Position numbers and translations under genes: made by a program. From assembly GCA_025360585.1 (NCBI GenBank), contig JANYBW010000029.1, forward strand, positions 1 to 64,000: 64,000 bases of DNA, given 5' to 3'. Shown in pieces: positions 14,870 to 23,135 of the stretch (positions are counted from its first letter, which is position 1; each line of letters starts with the position of its first letter). The stretch is from Actinomycetes bacterium. Its GTDB lineage: Bacteria; Actinomycetota; Acidimicrobiia; IMCC26256; PALSA-610. The notes under the pieces were generated by a model that worked only from the letters and a program-made list of their open reading frames with translations, ran no database searches and was not told the DNA's origin.

Positions 14870-16444
14870 ATGCGGAACCCAGCGTTGCGGAAAGTGATTG
14901 TGGCGGTCTGCGTGGGTTTTGTCGCGATCATCACGGTCGGTGCGACTCCCGCGAGCGCGCATCCTTTAGGGAATTTCACCACCAATCGCTACAGCGGACT
15001 CCTCGTTGGGCCGGGTTACGGAACGATCGACTACGTCGTCGACTACGCGGAGATTCCTACATTTCAACGCCGTACCATGATCGACGCAAATCACAATGGT
15101 GAACTCGAAACCTCTGAGCTCGATCAGCGTGCCACGCCAGAATGCGCAGGTTTTCAACGCGGCTTGCACCTAACGACTCCGAGCGGAGACGTTGCCTTGC
15201 GACGAACGAGCCAGCGCCTGCGTTCGCTCCCCGGCCAAGGCTTACCGACCTTGCGCGCCGAATGTACTTACACGTGGACAGGGATCAGCTCCCACAGCAC
15301 CATTACGTATCGCGACGACAATTTCGCTGCCCTCATCGGATGGCGAGAAATCACGGCACAACCAGACTCGACGCGATTTACAAATTCCAACGTGGCAAAG
15401 AACTCTTCTAGCCAACGACTCACGAAATATCCACAGGGCCAGTTGCATTCACCGCTCGACATTCGATCCGCGACGGTTTCGTATGTGGCTGGAGGGGCAG
15501 CCGCGCCGCGCACCGCGTATAACAATCCCATAACCCAACGGTATTCGGGTCTCACCCGCTGGTTTACAGATTCCGTACAGCACCGTCGCTTAACGCTTGG
15601 CCTCGCGTTGCTCGCAATTGCGGCAGCATTGATACTCGGTGCGTTTCACGCACTGTTTCCAGGCCACGGCAAGACCGTGATGGCCGCATACTTGGTTGGG
15701 GAGCGGGGATCGATGCGCCATGGTCTGGTGCTGGGCGGAACCGTTGCGCTGACCCACACAATCGGTGTGCTCGTGCTTGGTTTCGTGCTCACAGCGACGC
15801 AGTCCTTTGCACCGGAATCGGTGTATCCCTACCTGGGCGCAATCAGCGGCGCAATGTTTGCGGCACTTGGAATCACATTGTTGGTACGCGCTCTTCGGAA
15901 CCGTTCGTTGGGTCTCACGCATTCGCATTCGCACGGCGATCACGATCATGGTCATAACCACGCGCACGCAACCGTGATCAATCATCACGACCATGAACAT
16001 CACGATCTCGCGGGCTCGCTGGGTCACGAACATCACGAGCACGAACATCACGAGCACGCGGGCTCGCACGGTCACGAACACTCCGGCGCGGCATCGGCGT
16101 CGTCGGTGCGAGGTGATTCGCCAATGATCAAGTTGCGCAGTTTGGTTGCGCTTGGCTTTGCGGGGGGCTTAGTGCCGACGCCGAGCGCCGTGGTTGTGCT
16201 GTTAGGCGCGACTGCGATCGGGCGAGCTTGGTTCGGGATTGTGTTGGTCGTGTTTTATGGCGTTGGAATGTCTGCGACATTGATTGCAGCCGGGCTCACG
16301 TTGGGCTGGGCTCGGCGTCGGTACTCATTACACCAAGCGAGCGAACGTGCGCTTCGATACGCTGCCGCGATGCCGATCCTGACTGGAGTCGTCGTGACCG
16401 GTGGAGGCGTCGTACTCATCGCGCGAGCACTCACGGGAGCGTGA
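14870..16444 (+). CDS. NicO/RcnA-type nickel/cobalt transporter with extracytoplasmic domain
   Basis: A 524-residue protein. A signal peptide (MRNPALRKVIVAVCVGFVAI... to TPASA) leads into a roughly 190-residue extracytoplasmic region beginning HPLGNFTTNRYSGL. The membrane part starts near residue 235 and has the family motif GAFHALFPGHGKTVMAAYLV, a second motif TVALTHTIGVLVLG, and GLVPTPSAVVVLLGA in the C-terminal half. A cytoplasmic or external loop of about 65 residues holds more than 25 histidines (HSHSHGDHDHGHNHAHA...), as in RcnA exporters. The direction of transport cannot be read from sequence: RcnA relatives export, HupE/UreJ-like relatives import. It faces the DUF4331-cbi run divergently. 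ATG at 14870 is favoured by the signal peptide; an earlier in-frame GTG exists. Confidence 0.88.
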   Translation: MRNPALRKVIVAVCVGFVAIITVGATPASAHPLGNFTTNRYSGLLVGPGYGTIDYVVDYAEIPTFQRRTMIDANHNGELETSELDQRATPECAGFQRGLHLTTPSGDVALRRTSQRLRSLPGQGLPTLRAECTYTWTGISSHSTITYRDDNFAALIGWREITAQPDSTRFTNSNVAKNSSSQRLTKYPQGQLHSPLDIRSATVSYVAGGAAAPRTAYNNPITQRYSGLTRWFTDSVQHRRLTLGLALLAIAAALILGAFHALFPGHGKTVMAAYLVGERGSMRHGLVLGGTVALTHTIGVLVLGFVLTATQSFAPESVYPYLGAISGAMFAALGITLLVRALRNRSLGLTHSHSHGDHDHGHNHAHATVINHHDHEHHDLAGSLGHEHHEHEHHEHAGSHGHEHSGAASASSVRGDSPMIKLRSLVALGFAGGLVPTPSAVVVLLGATAIGRAWFGIVLVVFYGVGMSATLIAAGLTLGWARRRYSLHQASERALRYAAAMPILTGVVVTGGGVVLIARALTGA

Positions 16445-16603
16445 ACTATTTCGTTCGGGCGTGCGTTGTTCCAACGGTCATAGTCACACTGCCGGCAAGG
16501 ATCGCGCTCAGAATCCTCAACGTCGTGGCCGGCGATATGCGTTTGTAGCGAGTCCTGAGCATTTCGGCTGTGTACGCAGGAGTCGGCCCGTAAACTCCTC
16601 GCT

Positions 16604-17440
16604 GTGGAACATCCCTTGCGCCGTCCGGAGTTGTTGTTGTGTTCGTGGCGCGGCCACGTTGCGCCTGGCGCGGAGCTCGCCGAGGTGTCTCACGAACACT
16701 ATGAGTTTGCACGGGTAGCGACCGATGGTCGGCGGCTAGTGCAGTGCCTGCGTTGTCGGTGTTGGGTTCTCGCCAGCGAACCGTCGCGCTCGTCGAATGA
16801 ACATGCCGTGCCATACACAGCGTCAACGCTGAAACACCCACGTCGGGGCCGTGCTTTGCGCGAAGCGATCATCATGCGTGCGATAGCGATCGACAAGGGC
16901 CTACATGCGGTGGTGATGCTGGCGGTTTCGGTCGCGGCGTTCGTAGCGCTCAACCGGCTGAGCGCGATTCGCGGCTGGTCACAAGACCTTTTGAATGCGC
17001 TCGGGAGCGCTCGTAAAGGTGGCGGCGGCGTCAGCTCCCATGGCGTGTTGTCGGGGCTACTCACTCGGCTCAACCATTTGCCGTCGCACTCCGTGAAAAC
17101 GATCGCGATCTTCGCCGGTGTCTATGGCTTTGTTGCCGTAGCTGAGACGGTCGGGTTGTGGCGCGAACGGCGCTGGGCCGAGTATCTGACGGCCCTCGCC
17201 ACGGGGGCATTTTTGCCACTCGAATTTGATGAACTGATCAAACGCATCACGGTGGTTCGGGTCGGGGCATTGGTCATCAACCTCGCGATTTTGAGTTATC
17301 TCGTGTATGCAAAGCATCTTTTTGGATTCCGGGGCCCGCTCGAACACGATCCGCACGATCCGCTCGCGGGACTCCCAGAGCTTGTGCCGGTTGTCGCTCC
17401 GGATCCGAACGGAACCCAACGCGCCGAAGCACCTCGCTGA
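16604..17440 (+). CDS. DUF2127 membrane protein
   Basis: A 278-residue protein with a GTG start. The first 85 residues are soluble and include a CLRCRC pair that might bind zinc; the rest is a DUF2127 membrane domain with about four hydrophobic segments (GLHAVVMLAVSVAAFVAL, ETVGLWRERRWAEYLTALAT with its conserved aromatic/acidic residues, and LPLEFDELIKRI). The family is widespread and uncharacterised. It lies 160 bases after the NicO gene on the same strand, possibly in one transcript, and ends with a short charged tail. Confidence 0.85.
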   Translation: MEHPLRRPELLLCSWRGHVAPGAELAEVSHEHYEFARVATDGRRLVQCLRCRCWVLASEPSRSSNEHAVPYTASTLKHPRRGRALREAIIMRAIAIDKGLHAVVMLAVSVAAFVALNRLSAIRGWSQDLLNALGSARKGGGGVSSHGVLSGLLTRLNHLPSHSVKTIAIFAGVYGFVAVAETVGLWRERRWAEYLTALATGAFLPLEFDELIKRITVVRVGALVINLAILSYLVYAKHLFGFRGPLEHDPHDPLAGLPELVPVVAPDPNGTQRAEAPR

Positions 17441-17499
17441 ACTCATGCGCTGGGTGCTCGGTTGGCGTTCACCTGAGCCAACCGTGGAGACTCACCCAC

Positions 17500-18276
17500 A
17501 TGCTCATTATCGAAAACCACGGTCGGGTCCGGATGGCGACCCTGAATCGGCCCGAGGCCAAGAACGCATTCAACGAAGCCCTCTACGACGCAACCACCGA
17601 AGCACTCTTAGCCGCGGCTGCGGATTCCAGTGTTGCGGTGTTCGTACTGACTGGCTCGGGTGATGCCTTCAGCGCGGGTACTGACCTATTGGAGATGGCC
17701 GCGCGGATGACTGGAGATTTCCAAGCGGGCAAGCACGGCTTTATGGGCATGATCGACGCGATGATCTCGTTTCCAAAACCGTTTATCTGCGCGGTCAATG
17801 GCTTGGGTCTGGGTATCGGTGCCACGATGTTGGGCTTTGCGGATCTTGCAATCATGTCGACGAGTGCTCGTTTGAAATGCCCGTTTTCGAGCCTCGCGGT
17901 AGCACCGGAAGCCGCGAGCAGCTTTACGTTTCCTCGGTTGATCGGTCGACAGCACGCCACGTGGGCCTTGATGAGTTCGGAATGGCTGACCGCGCCTGAG
18001 TGTTTCGAAATGGGCCTCGCGTGGAAGATCGCACCACCTGAAGCGTTGCTTTCGACGACGCTGGCCGCGGCCCAGACACTCGCGGCGAAACCGATCTCTT
18101 CCTTGATCGAAATCAAACGCACGATTGTCGCGCCGTTTGAGGGTGAAATTGCGGCCGCTCGAGAACGCGAAAACGCGGCCTTTCAACGCCTCATGGGTGC
18201 GCCCGCGAATCTCGAAGCATTGGCCGCGTTTGCCGAAAAGCGCACACCCAACTTTGCCGGCATCGACGCGCCGTAA
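17500..18276 (+). CDS. Enoyl-CoA hydratase/isomerase family protein
   Basis: A 258-residue crotonase-fold protein. It has the N-terminal VRMATLNRPEAKNAF motif, the CoA-binding loop FSAGTDLLEMA, the oxyanion motif CAVNGLGLGIGATM, and APEAASSFTFPRLIG with one acidic catalytic residue in the position used by enoyl-CoA isomerases of the PECI/ECI2 type; the second hydratase Glu appears to be absent. It could therefore shift the double bond of 3-enoyl-CoA in beta-oxidation rather than hydrate. It stands alone between the DUF2127 gene and a convergent SnoaL-like gene. Confidence 0.9.
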   Translation: MLIIENHGRVRMATLNRPEAKNAFNEALYDATTEALLAAAADSSVAVFVLTGSGDAFSAGTDLLEMAARMTGDFQAGKHGFMGMIDAMISFPKPFICAVNGLGLGIGATMLGFADLAIMSTSARLKCPFSSLAVAPEAASSFTFPRLIGRQHATWALMSSEWLTAPECFEMGLAWKIAPPEALLSTTLAAAQTLAAKPISSLIEIKRTIVAPFEGEIAAARERENAAFQRLMGAPANLEALAAFAEKRTPNFAGIDAP

Positions 18277-18280
18277 CGGG

Positions 18281-18700
18281 CTAACCGATAGTGATGTCGC
18301 GACGCTGCAATTTCCAGCCACTCGCCGTGCGAATGAATCCATCAGCGTAGGCGCCGACTAATGCCAGCGTTGGTGCCGTCTTCGTATTCGTGACGAATTG
18401 GAAGTACGAACGCGCGGTGGCACGATCGCCGTCCATGACGACGTCGATCGACGACACCATGTGCCGGCCGTTGCTCCCTGGTCCTACGGCTCCGGAGGCT
18501 CGGCGAGCGAGCAGGCCTTCACGGATCGCGGCGATGCCGTGTGAGACACTGCCTGGGAGATTCCAAACCGCATCGTCCGCAAAGGACGCGAGATATTCGT
18601 CGATTGTGCCCATGTCGGCGTTGAGTGAAAGCCGGCCAATCAAGTTTCTGATTGCGAGTTCGTCGGCAACGGCTTGCGTGTGTGTATCGGGAGCGCTCAT
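18281..18700 (-). CDS. SnoaL-like (NTF2-fold) protein
   Basis: A 139-residue protein of the SnoaL-like/nuclear transport factor 2 fold: IRNLIGRLSLNADMGTIDEYLASFADDAVW at the N-terminus, then GIAAIREGLLARR and HMVSSIDVVMDGDRATARSYF, ending with a conserved WKLQRRDI strand. Proteins like this are steroid isomerase-like or aromatic-ring dioxygenase small-subunit-like; no catalytic Asp/His set points to one activity. It follows the aminotransferase gene on the same strand after 17 bases, so the two are probably co-transcribed. Confidence 0.85.
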   Translation of the reverse strand: MSAPDTHTQAVADELAIRNLIGRLSLNADMGTIDEYLASFADDAVWNLPGSVSHGIAAIREGLLARRASGAVGPGSNGRHMVSSIDVVMDGDRATARSYFQFVTNTKTAPTLALVGAYADGFIRTASGWKLQRRDITIG

Positions 18701-18717
18701 AGCGGCCAGCGTACGCG

Positions 18718-19941
18718 TTAGGTGCGAAGCGCGACAGCCAGGCCGTCGACGATGCGATCAATCTCGGAGTCGGTGATGACCAACGGCGGACACCACGTGA
18801 GCGTCTCGGGGTTGACCGCCCGGGTGATAACGCCTGAGGCCAACAGGGTGTCGCGCACGGCAAATGCGTCGAGGCCTTCGGCCAAGACGGTCGCAGCGAT
18901 TGCGCGGTCGCTGCGGATTTCTCGAATGATGCCGTCTCGTTGCAAGGCCGCGAATCCGTCGAAGAGTCGGGCGCCGATCGCGGGTGCCCGCTCCAGTAGA
19001 TTCTGTTCGTCGATGATGTCGAGGTTCGCGAGTGCAGCTGCGCAGGCAGTGGGGTGGCCGGAGTAGGTATGGCCGTGGCGCAGCATCCACGTTGCGTCCG
19101 ATTCGAGTGGTGCACTGACGCGCTCGTTCATGATGACACCGCCGAGGGGTATGTAGCCCGACGTAACTGCCTTCGCGAACGTGATGAGATCGGGGGTCAC
19201 TCCGAAGCGTTGTGCGCCGAACCACGCGCCCAGCCGCCCGAAGGCGCAAATCACTTCATCGAAAATGAGAAACGCGCCGTGTTGGTCACAGAGACGGCGC
19301 AACCCTTCGAGGTAGCCGTCGCTGGGGGGATACACCCCAGCTGCGCCTTGCACGGGCTCGGTCATGATCGCGGCGACGGTGTGGCCGTGTTCGGCCATGT
19401 ACGAAGCCATCGCTTCAATATCGTCTGCGGCAATATTGATGATGCCCTCAACGAACGGCCCAAAACCTTCTTGGTTCGCGGGCAAGCCCTGCGCTGAAAG
19501 CCCGCCGTAGGTCACGCCGTGGTAGGCCCGACCTCGGGTGACGATCACGTTGCGTTGCGGATTGCCAGCACGGACATGCGCGATACGGGCAAGTTTCATT
19601 GCCGAATCGACGGCTTCGGAACCTGAGGATGTGAGAAACACGCGCCCGTTTTCAAACGGGGCGTAGCCCGCTAGTCGCTGTGAAATCGCTTCCGCGGGTT
19701 CATTGCTGAACGGTTCGAAGCAGTGATACGCCGCAATGTTGTTCATCTGGCTAGCGACGGCGTCGGTGATGGATCGTTGGCCGTAGCCGACGTTGGCGTA
19801 CCACAGCGAAGCCATACCATCGATGTACTCGTTGCCATGATCGTCGTACACCCGCGCTCCATCGCCGCGCACGATGCGCGTGTACGTGTCAGCGGCCCGT
19901 GTGGGTTTTGCGTACGGGTGAAGGAAGGCTCCGGTCGTCAT
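18718..19941 (-). CDS. Class III pyridoxal-phosphate aminotransferase
   Basis: A 407-residue omega-type aminotransferase. PLP-fold landmarks: FLTSSGSEAVDSAMKLAR (phosphate-binding turn), AYHGVTYGG, LIFDEVICAFGRLG (the Asp that binds the pyridine nitrogen) and ITFAKAVTSGYIPLGG with the Schiff-base Lys. It should transfer an amino group between an omega-amino acid or amine and a keto acid; the substrate cannot be predicted. ATG at 19941 (MTTGAFLHPYAKPT) matches the family start; an upstream extension would overlap the divergent MoxR gene start region. It leads a two-gene unit with the SnoaL-like protein. Confidence 0.93.
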   Translation of the reverse strand: MTTGAFLHPYAKPTRAADTYTRIVRGDGARVYDDHGNEYIDGMASLWYANVGYGQRSITDAVASQMNNIAAYHCFEPFSNEPAEAISQRLAGYAPFENGRVFLTSSGSEAVDSAMKLARIAHVRAGNPQRNVIVTRGRAYHGVTYGGLSAQGLPANQEGFGPFVEGIINIAADDIEAMASYMAEHGHTVAAIMTEPVQGAAGVYPPSDGYLEGLRRLCDQHGAFLIFDEVICAFGRLGAWFGAQRFGVTPDLITFAKAVTSGYIPLGGVIMNERVSAPLESDATWMLRHGHTYSGHPTACAAALANLDIIDEQNLLERAPAIGARLFDGFAALQRDGIIREIRSDRAIAATVLAEGLDAFAVRDTLLASGVITRAVNPETLTWCPPLVITDSEIDRIVDGLAVALRT

Positions 19942-19965
19942 GGCGGGGGAGGGTACCCTGGCCGG

Positions 19966-20865
19966 ATGGTCTGGACTCCTCCCGAGACGGTCGACGCCGT
20001 CGCCGACGGCCTCGCCGCGCATCGATACATCGCCGACGAAGGCTTGGCGACGGCAGTGTTTCTATCGCTTACGTTGCAGCGGCCGCTGTTCCTAGAGGGC
20101 GAAGCGGGCGTGGGCAAAACCGAAATTGCCAAGGTTCTCTCCGCCTGGTTGGGTAGCCCAATGATTCGGTTGCAGTGCTACGACGGAATCGATTCCTCCC
20201 AAGCGGTCTACGAGTGGGATTACGCCCGTCAGCTCCTGCATCTCCGAGCGATCGAGGCTTCGGGGGCAACGGTCAATGAAGACGAGCTCTACGACGAACG
20301 CTTTCTGATTCGCCGGCCGTTGCTGGCAGCAATCGGCCACCAAGGTGTGGTCCCGCCGATTTTGCTCATCGACGAAATTGATCGCGCCGACGACGAATTC
20401 GAAGCCTTTTTGCTGGAGGTACTTGCGGATAACAGCATCACGATCCCTGAGTTCGCAACAGTGCACGCAACGATTCCGCCGGTTGTGATCCTGACTTCCA
20501 ATCGAACCCGCGACGTCCATGACGCGCTCAAGCGGCGATGCTTGTACCACTGGATTGATCATCCAACGTTCGAGCGTGAACTCGCGATCGTGCGCCTGCG
20601 AGCTCCGCAGGTTGATGCTGCCCTCGCGAGCGATGTAGCCGGAGCCGCGGGCGCCTTGCGTGATCTTGCGCTTTACAAACCGCCGGGCGTTGCCGAGACA
20701 ATCGATTGGGCTCGTGCGGTATCCGCATTGGGAAAAACGCGACTGGATGCCCAGACGATTGCCGCGACGCTTGGCACCGTCGTGAAGTATCGCGAAGATC
20801 AAGCCAAAGTCCACGAACACGGCCTCGAAACCTTGATGCGCGCCGCGTTTGAGCGCGCGTCGTAA
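19966..20865 (+). CDS. coxD: MoxR-type AAA+ ATPase, CoxD-like
   Basis: A 299-residue AAA+ ATPase of the MoxR group. Walker A GEAGVGKTE, Walker B LLIDEIDRAD, sensor 1 LTSNRTRDVHDALKRR with the arginine finger region. The companion genes downstream are a VWA CoxE-like protein and two XdhC-like proteins, the classic maturation set that inserts sulfur into and assembles the molybdenum site of CO dehydrogenase or related hydroxylases. ATG at 19966 follows the divergent aminotransferase start by only 24 bases, so the two promoters overlap. No structural coxMSL or xdh genes are in the window. Confidence 0.92.
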   Translation: MVWTPPETVDAVADGLAAHRYIADEGLATAVFLSLTLQRPLFLEGEAGVGKTEIAKVLSAWLGSPMIRLQCYDGIDSSQAVYEWDYARQLLHLRAIEASGATVNEDELYDERFLIRRPLLAAIGHQGVVPPILLIDEIDRADDEFEAFLLEVLADNSITIPEFATVHATIPPVVILTSNRTRDVHDALKRRCLYHWIDHPTFERELAIVRLRAPQVDAALASDVAGAAGALRDLALYKPPGVAETIDWARAVSALGKTRLDAQTIAATLGTVVKYREDQAKVHEHGLETLMRAAFERAS

Positions 20866-20899
20866 CCACGACCAAGCCGCGGCCGAGACCCGAACGACC

Positions 20900-22033
20900 A
20901 TGATCGATTCCTCAGTAGCAGTCGCGTTCGCTCAGTTGCTCCGTGGCGCGGGGGTCGACGTTCCAGTTGGTGCCACCGTCGTGTTTGCCGAAGCATTGTC
21001 AGCGGTTGGATTGCATCGGCGCGATCACGTGTATTGGGCGGGGTTCACTACCTTGCTTCGCAAGCCGGAAGACCGAGTTGTTTACGACCGCGCGTTCGCA
21101 GTCTTTTGGGAACATCAACATGCATTCGCAGAGATGCACGAAGAAATTGTGCAGCCCTTCGTAATCGCGATCGACGACCCTGATGCCGACGACCCTGATG
21201 ACATCGCCAATGAGTCGCCAGTCGACGATGCGGGCGATGTCCCAACCATCACCATTCGTTGGAGCGACCGAGAAGTTCTCCAGCAGCGTGATTTTGCGGC
21301 TTACACCGATGACGAATTCAACGAAGCAGCCGAACTGATGACCGCGATGCGTCTTGGCTCATCACAGCAACGTTCGCGACGGTTACGCCGCTCACACTCA
21401 GCTCGTCGCGGCCACCCCGATGTACAACGCACGGTCCGTTTTGCGTTGCGTACCGAAGGCGAGCCCATTCGTCGCTTCTATCGCGAACGGTCCACAAAGC
21501 CGCGCCGAATTGTGTTGTTACTCGACGTATCGGGCTCGATGGAGCCGTACGCCCGCGCGTTTGTACGGTTCGTTCACGCATCGGTGTTGAGCCGGAAGCG
21601 GGTTGAAGTGTTTGCGCTAGGCACTCGGCTCACGCGAGTCACTCGGGAGCTTCAGTCGCGCGATCCTGACGCGGCCCTGCGAGCTGCGGCGCAGCGGGTT
21701 ACCGATTGGGCCGGCGGCACGCGCCTCGGTGCAGGACTTGCTGCGTTCAACGATGAGTGGGGAGTGCGGGGGATGGCCCGCGGAGCTGATGTCGTGATCT
21801 TGTCCGATGGCTGGGACCGCGGCGAGCCACAACTCCTTGGCGACCAGATGCAACGATTGCAGCGTGTCGCGCATCGCGTGATCTGGGTGAATCCGCTCAA
21901 AGCATCTGAGGGCTACGCGCCGCTCGCCCAAGGAATGGCTGCTGCGATGCCGTATATCGATACCTTTATTGAAGGCCACTCACTCGATGCACTCGCCAAC
22001 TTGAGCACGGTCATAGGAACGGAAGCCCGATGA
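20900..22033 (+). CDS. coxE: VWA-domain protein, CoxE-like
   Basis: A 377-residue CoxE-type protein with an N-terminal helical region and a von Willebrand A domain in the C-terminal half: RRIVLLLDVSGSMEPYAR (MIDAS DxSxS), then WAGGTRLGAGLAAFND (MIDAS Thr) and VVILSDGWDRGEP (MIDAS Asp). Together with the preceding MoxR ATPase it forms the usual ATPase/VWA pair acting in assembly of molybdenum hydroxylases. The stop overlaps the next ATG (ATGA at 22030-22033), so expression with the XdhC genes is coupled. A short acidic repeat DDPDADDPDD lies near residue 95. Confidence 0.93.
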   Translation: MIDSSVAVAFAQLLRGAGVDVPVGATVVFAEALSAVGLHRRDHVYWAGFTTLLRKPEDRVVYDRAFAVFWEHQHAFAEMHEEIVQPFVIAIDDPDADDPDDIANESPVDDAGDVPTITIRWSDREVLQQRDFAAYTDDEFNEAAELMTAMRLGSSQQRSRRLRRSHSARRGHPDVQRTVRFALRTEGEPIRRFYRERSTKPRRIVLLLDVSGSMEPYARAFVRFVHASVLSRKRVEVFALGTRLTRVTRELQSRDPDAALRAAAQRVTDWAGGTRLGAGLAAFNDEWGVRGMARGADVVILSDGWDRGEPQLLGDQMQRLQRVAHRVIWVNPLKASEGYAPLAQGMAAAMPYIDTFIEGHSLDALANLSTVIGTEAR

Positions 22034-22347
22034 AAGATGTGATTCTCGATATTGAACGGTGGCGCACCTCGGGCTGTCGAATCGCCGTAGCTCGAGTCGT
22101 CGCCACAGAAGGCTCGAGCCCGCGCGGTGCCGGTGCTGCGATGGTGGTGAATGATCGTGGCGAAGTCGCGGGATCGGTTTCCGGGGGATGTGTCGAAGGT
22201 GCGGTCGTCACTGCCGCGACTGAGGTTCTCAACGGGCAGCGTGAAGCCGGCGTGATTTCGTTTGGCTACTCCGACGACGACGCATTTTCTGTCGGCCTCA
22301 CGTGTGGTGGAACGATTCACTTGTTTGTGGAGGAGCTGGCTTGGTGA
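22030..22347 (+). CDS. XdhC/CoxI N-terminal-domain protein
   Basis: A 105-residue protein equal to the XdhC_CoxI domain only: CRIAVARVVATEGSSPRGAGAAM, then GSVSGGCVEGAVV and GLTCGGTI, where the two conserved Cys (SGGCVEG, LTCGG) lie. In xanthine dehydrogenase maturation, XdhC binds and sulfurates the molybdenum cofactor. It overlaps the coxE stop (ATGA) and its own stop overlaps the next start (GTGA), so the cluster is tightly coupled. The companion protein carries the Rossmann domain, so the two may act as separate halves of XdhC. Confidence 0.9.
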   Translation: MKDVILDIERWRTSGCRIAVARVVATEGSSPRGAGAAMVVNDRGEVAGSVSGGCVEGAVVTAATEVLNGQREAGVISFGYSDDDAFSVGLTCGGTIHLFVEELAW

Positions 22348-23135
22348 TCTACGAAGCGTTGCGCGACGCGTTGGCGGCGCAGCGCCCGGTAGTGCTGGCT
22401 ACAGTGATCGAAGGCGCAACGATCGGTGCGAAATTGCTGATCGAACCGGGCGCCGAGGTGTTGGGCACGCTCGGCAACGCCGAGCTCGATCGTGTCGTCG
22501 CTCGCGACGCGTTGGGCGAACTGGCCGCGGGAATAACCAGCACTCGCCACTACGGCCGCAATGGCGAAGCCCGCGAAGGCGATTTGTCAATCTTCATCGA
22601 GTCGTTTGCGCCGCCGCCGCGCATGATCATCTTTGGGGCGGTGGATTTCACGGCAGCTTTGGGCCGAGTCGCGAAGTTGTTGGGCTACCACGTCACAGTG
22701 TGCGACGCTCGGCCGGTGTTCGCCACGACCGCGCGTTTCCCGATGGCAGACGTTGTCGCGAATGATTGGCCGGATCGTTTCCTAACGATGATTGCCGACC
22801 CATTGACGACGCGCGACGCGATCTGCGTTTTGACCCACGACACTAAGTTTGATGTACCCGCGATTACGGGCGCGTTGGCAACCGACGTCGGGTATCTCGG
22901 TGCAATGGGGAGCCGCCGAACTCACGCGAGCCGATTGGAACGGCTCCGCGAAGTTGGCGTCACCGAGGAGCAGCTCGCTCGATTGCGATCACCCATTGGT
23001 CTCGATCTCGGTGCGCGCACGCCAGAAGAAACCGCAGTTTCGATTTGCGCGGAAATCATCGGACTTCGTACGGGCCGAGACGGCTCGCCGCTCAGCACCG
23101 TTGCGGGCCCGATTCATGATCAGGACGGTATTTGA
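22344..23135 (+). CDS. XdhC family protein with C-terminal Rossmann domain
   Basis: A 263-residue protein. The first 100 residues resemble a weak XdhC_CoxI domain but lack the Cys motifs seen in the preceding gene; the remainder is the XdhC C-terminal Rossmann domain (MIIFGAVDFTAALGRVAKLLGYHVTVCDARPVF, then VGYLGAMGSRRTHASRLERL and IGLDLGARTPEETAVSI). The GTG at 22344 is preferred because of a GGAGGAG upstream and the GTGA overlap with the previous stop. The GxGxxG loop is modified to FGAVDF. Probably cooperates with the preceding protein in cofactor delivery. Confidence 0.9.
   Translation: MIYEALRDALAAQRPVVLATVIEGATIGAKLLIEPGAEVLGTLGNAELDRVVARDALGELAAGITSTRHYGRNGEAREGDLSIFIESFAPPPRMIIFGAVDFTAALGRVAKLLGYHVTVCDARPVFATTARFPMADVVANDWPDRFLTMIADPLTTRDAICVLTHDTKFDVPAITGALATDVGYLGAMGSRRTHASRLERLREVGVTEEQLARLRSPIGLDLGARTPEETAVSICAEIIGLRTGRDGSPLSTVAGPIHDQDGI

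Noticed and set aside
15590-16081. 163-codon minus-strand frame opposite the NicO gene
   Set aside because: Its apparent Met/Val/Arg pattern is the mirror of the His-rich repeats (CATGATCAC) of the NicO loop.
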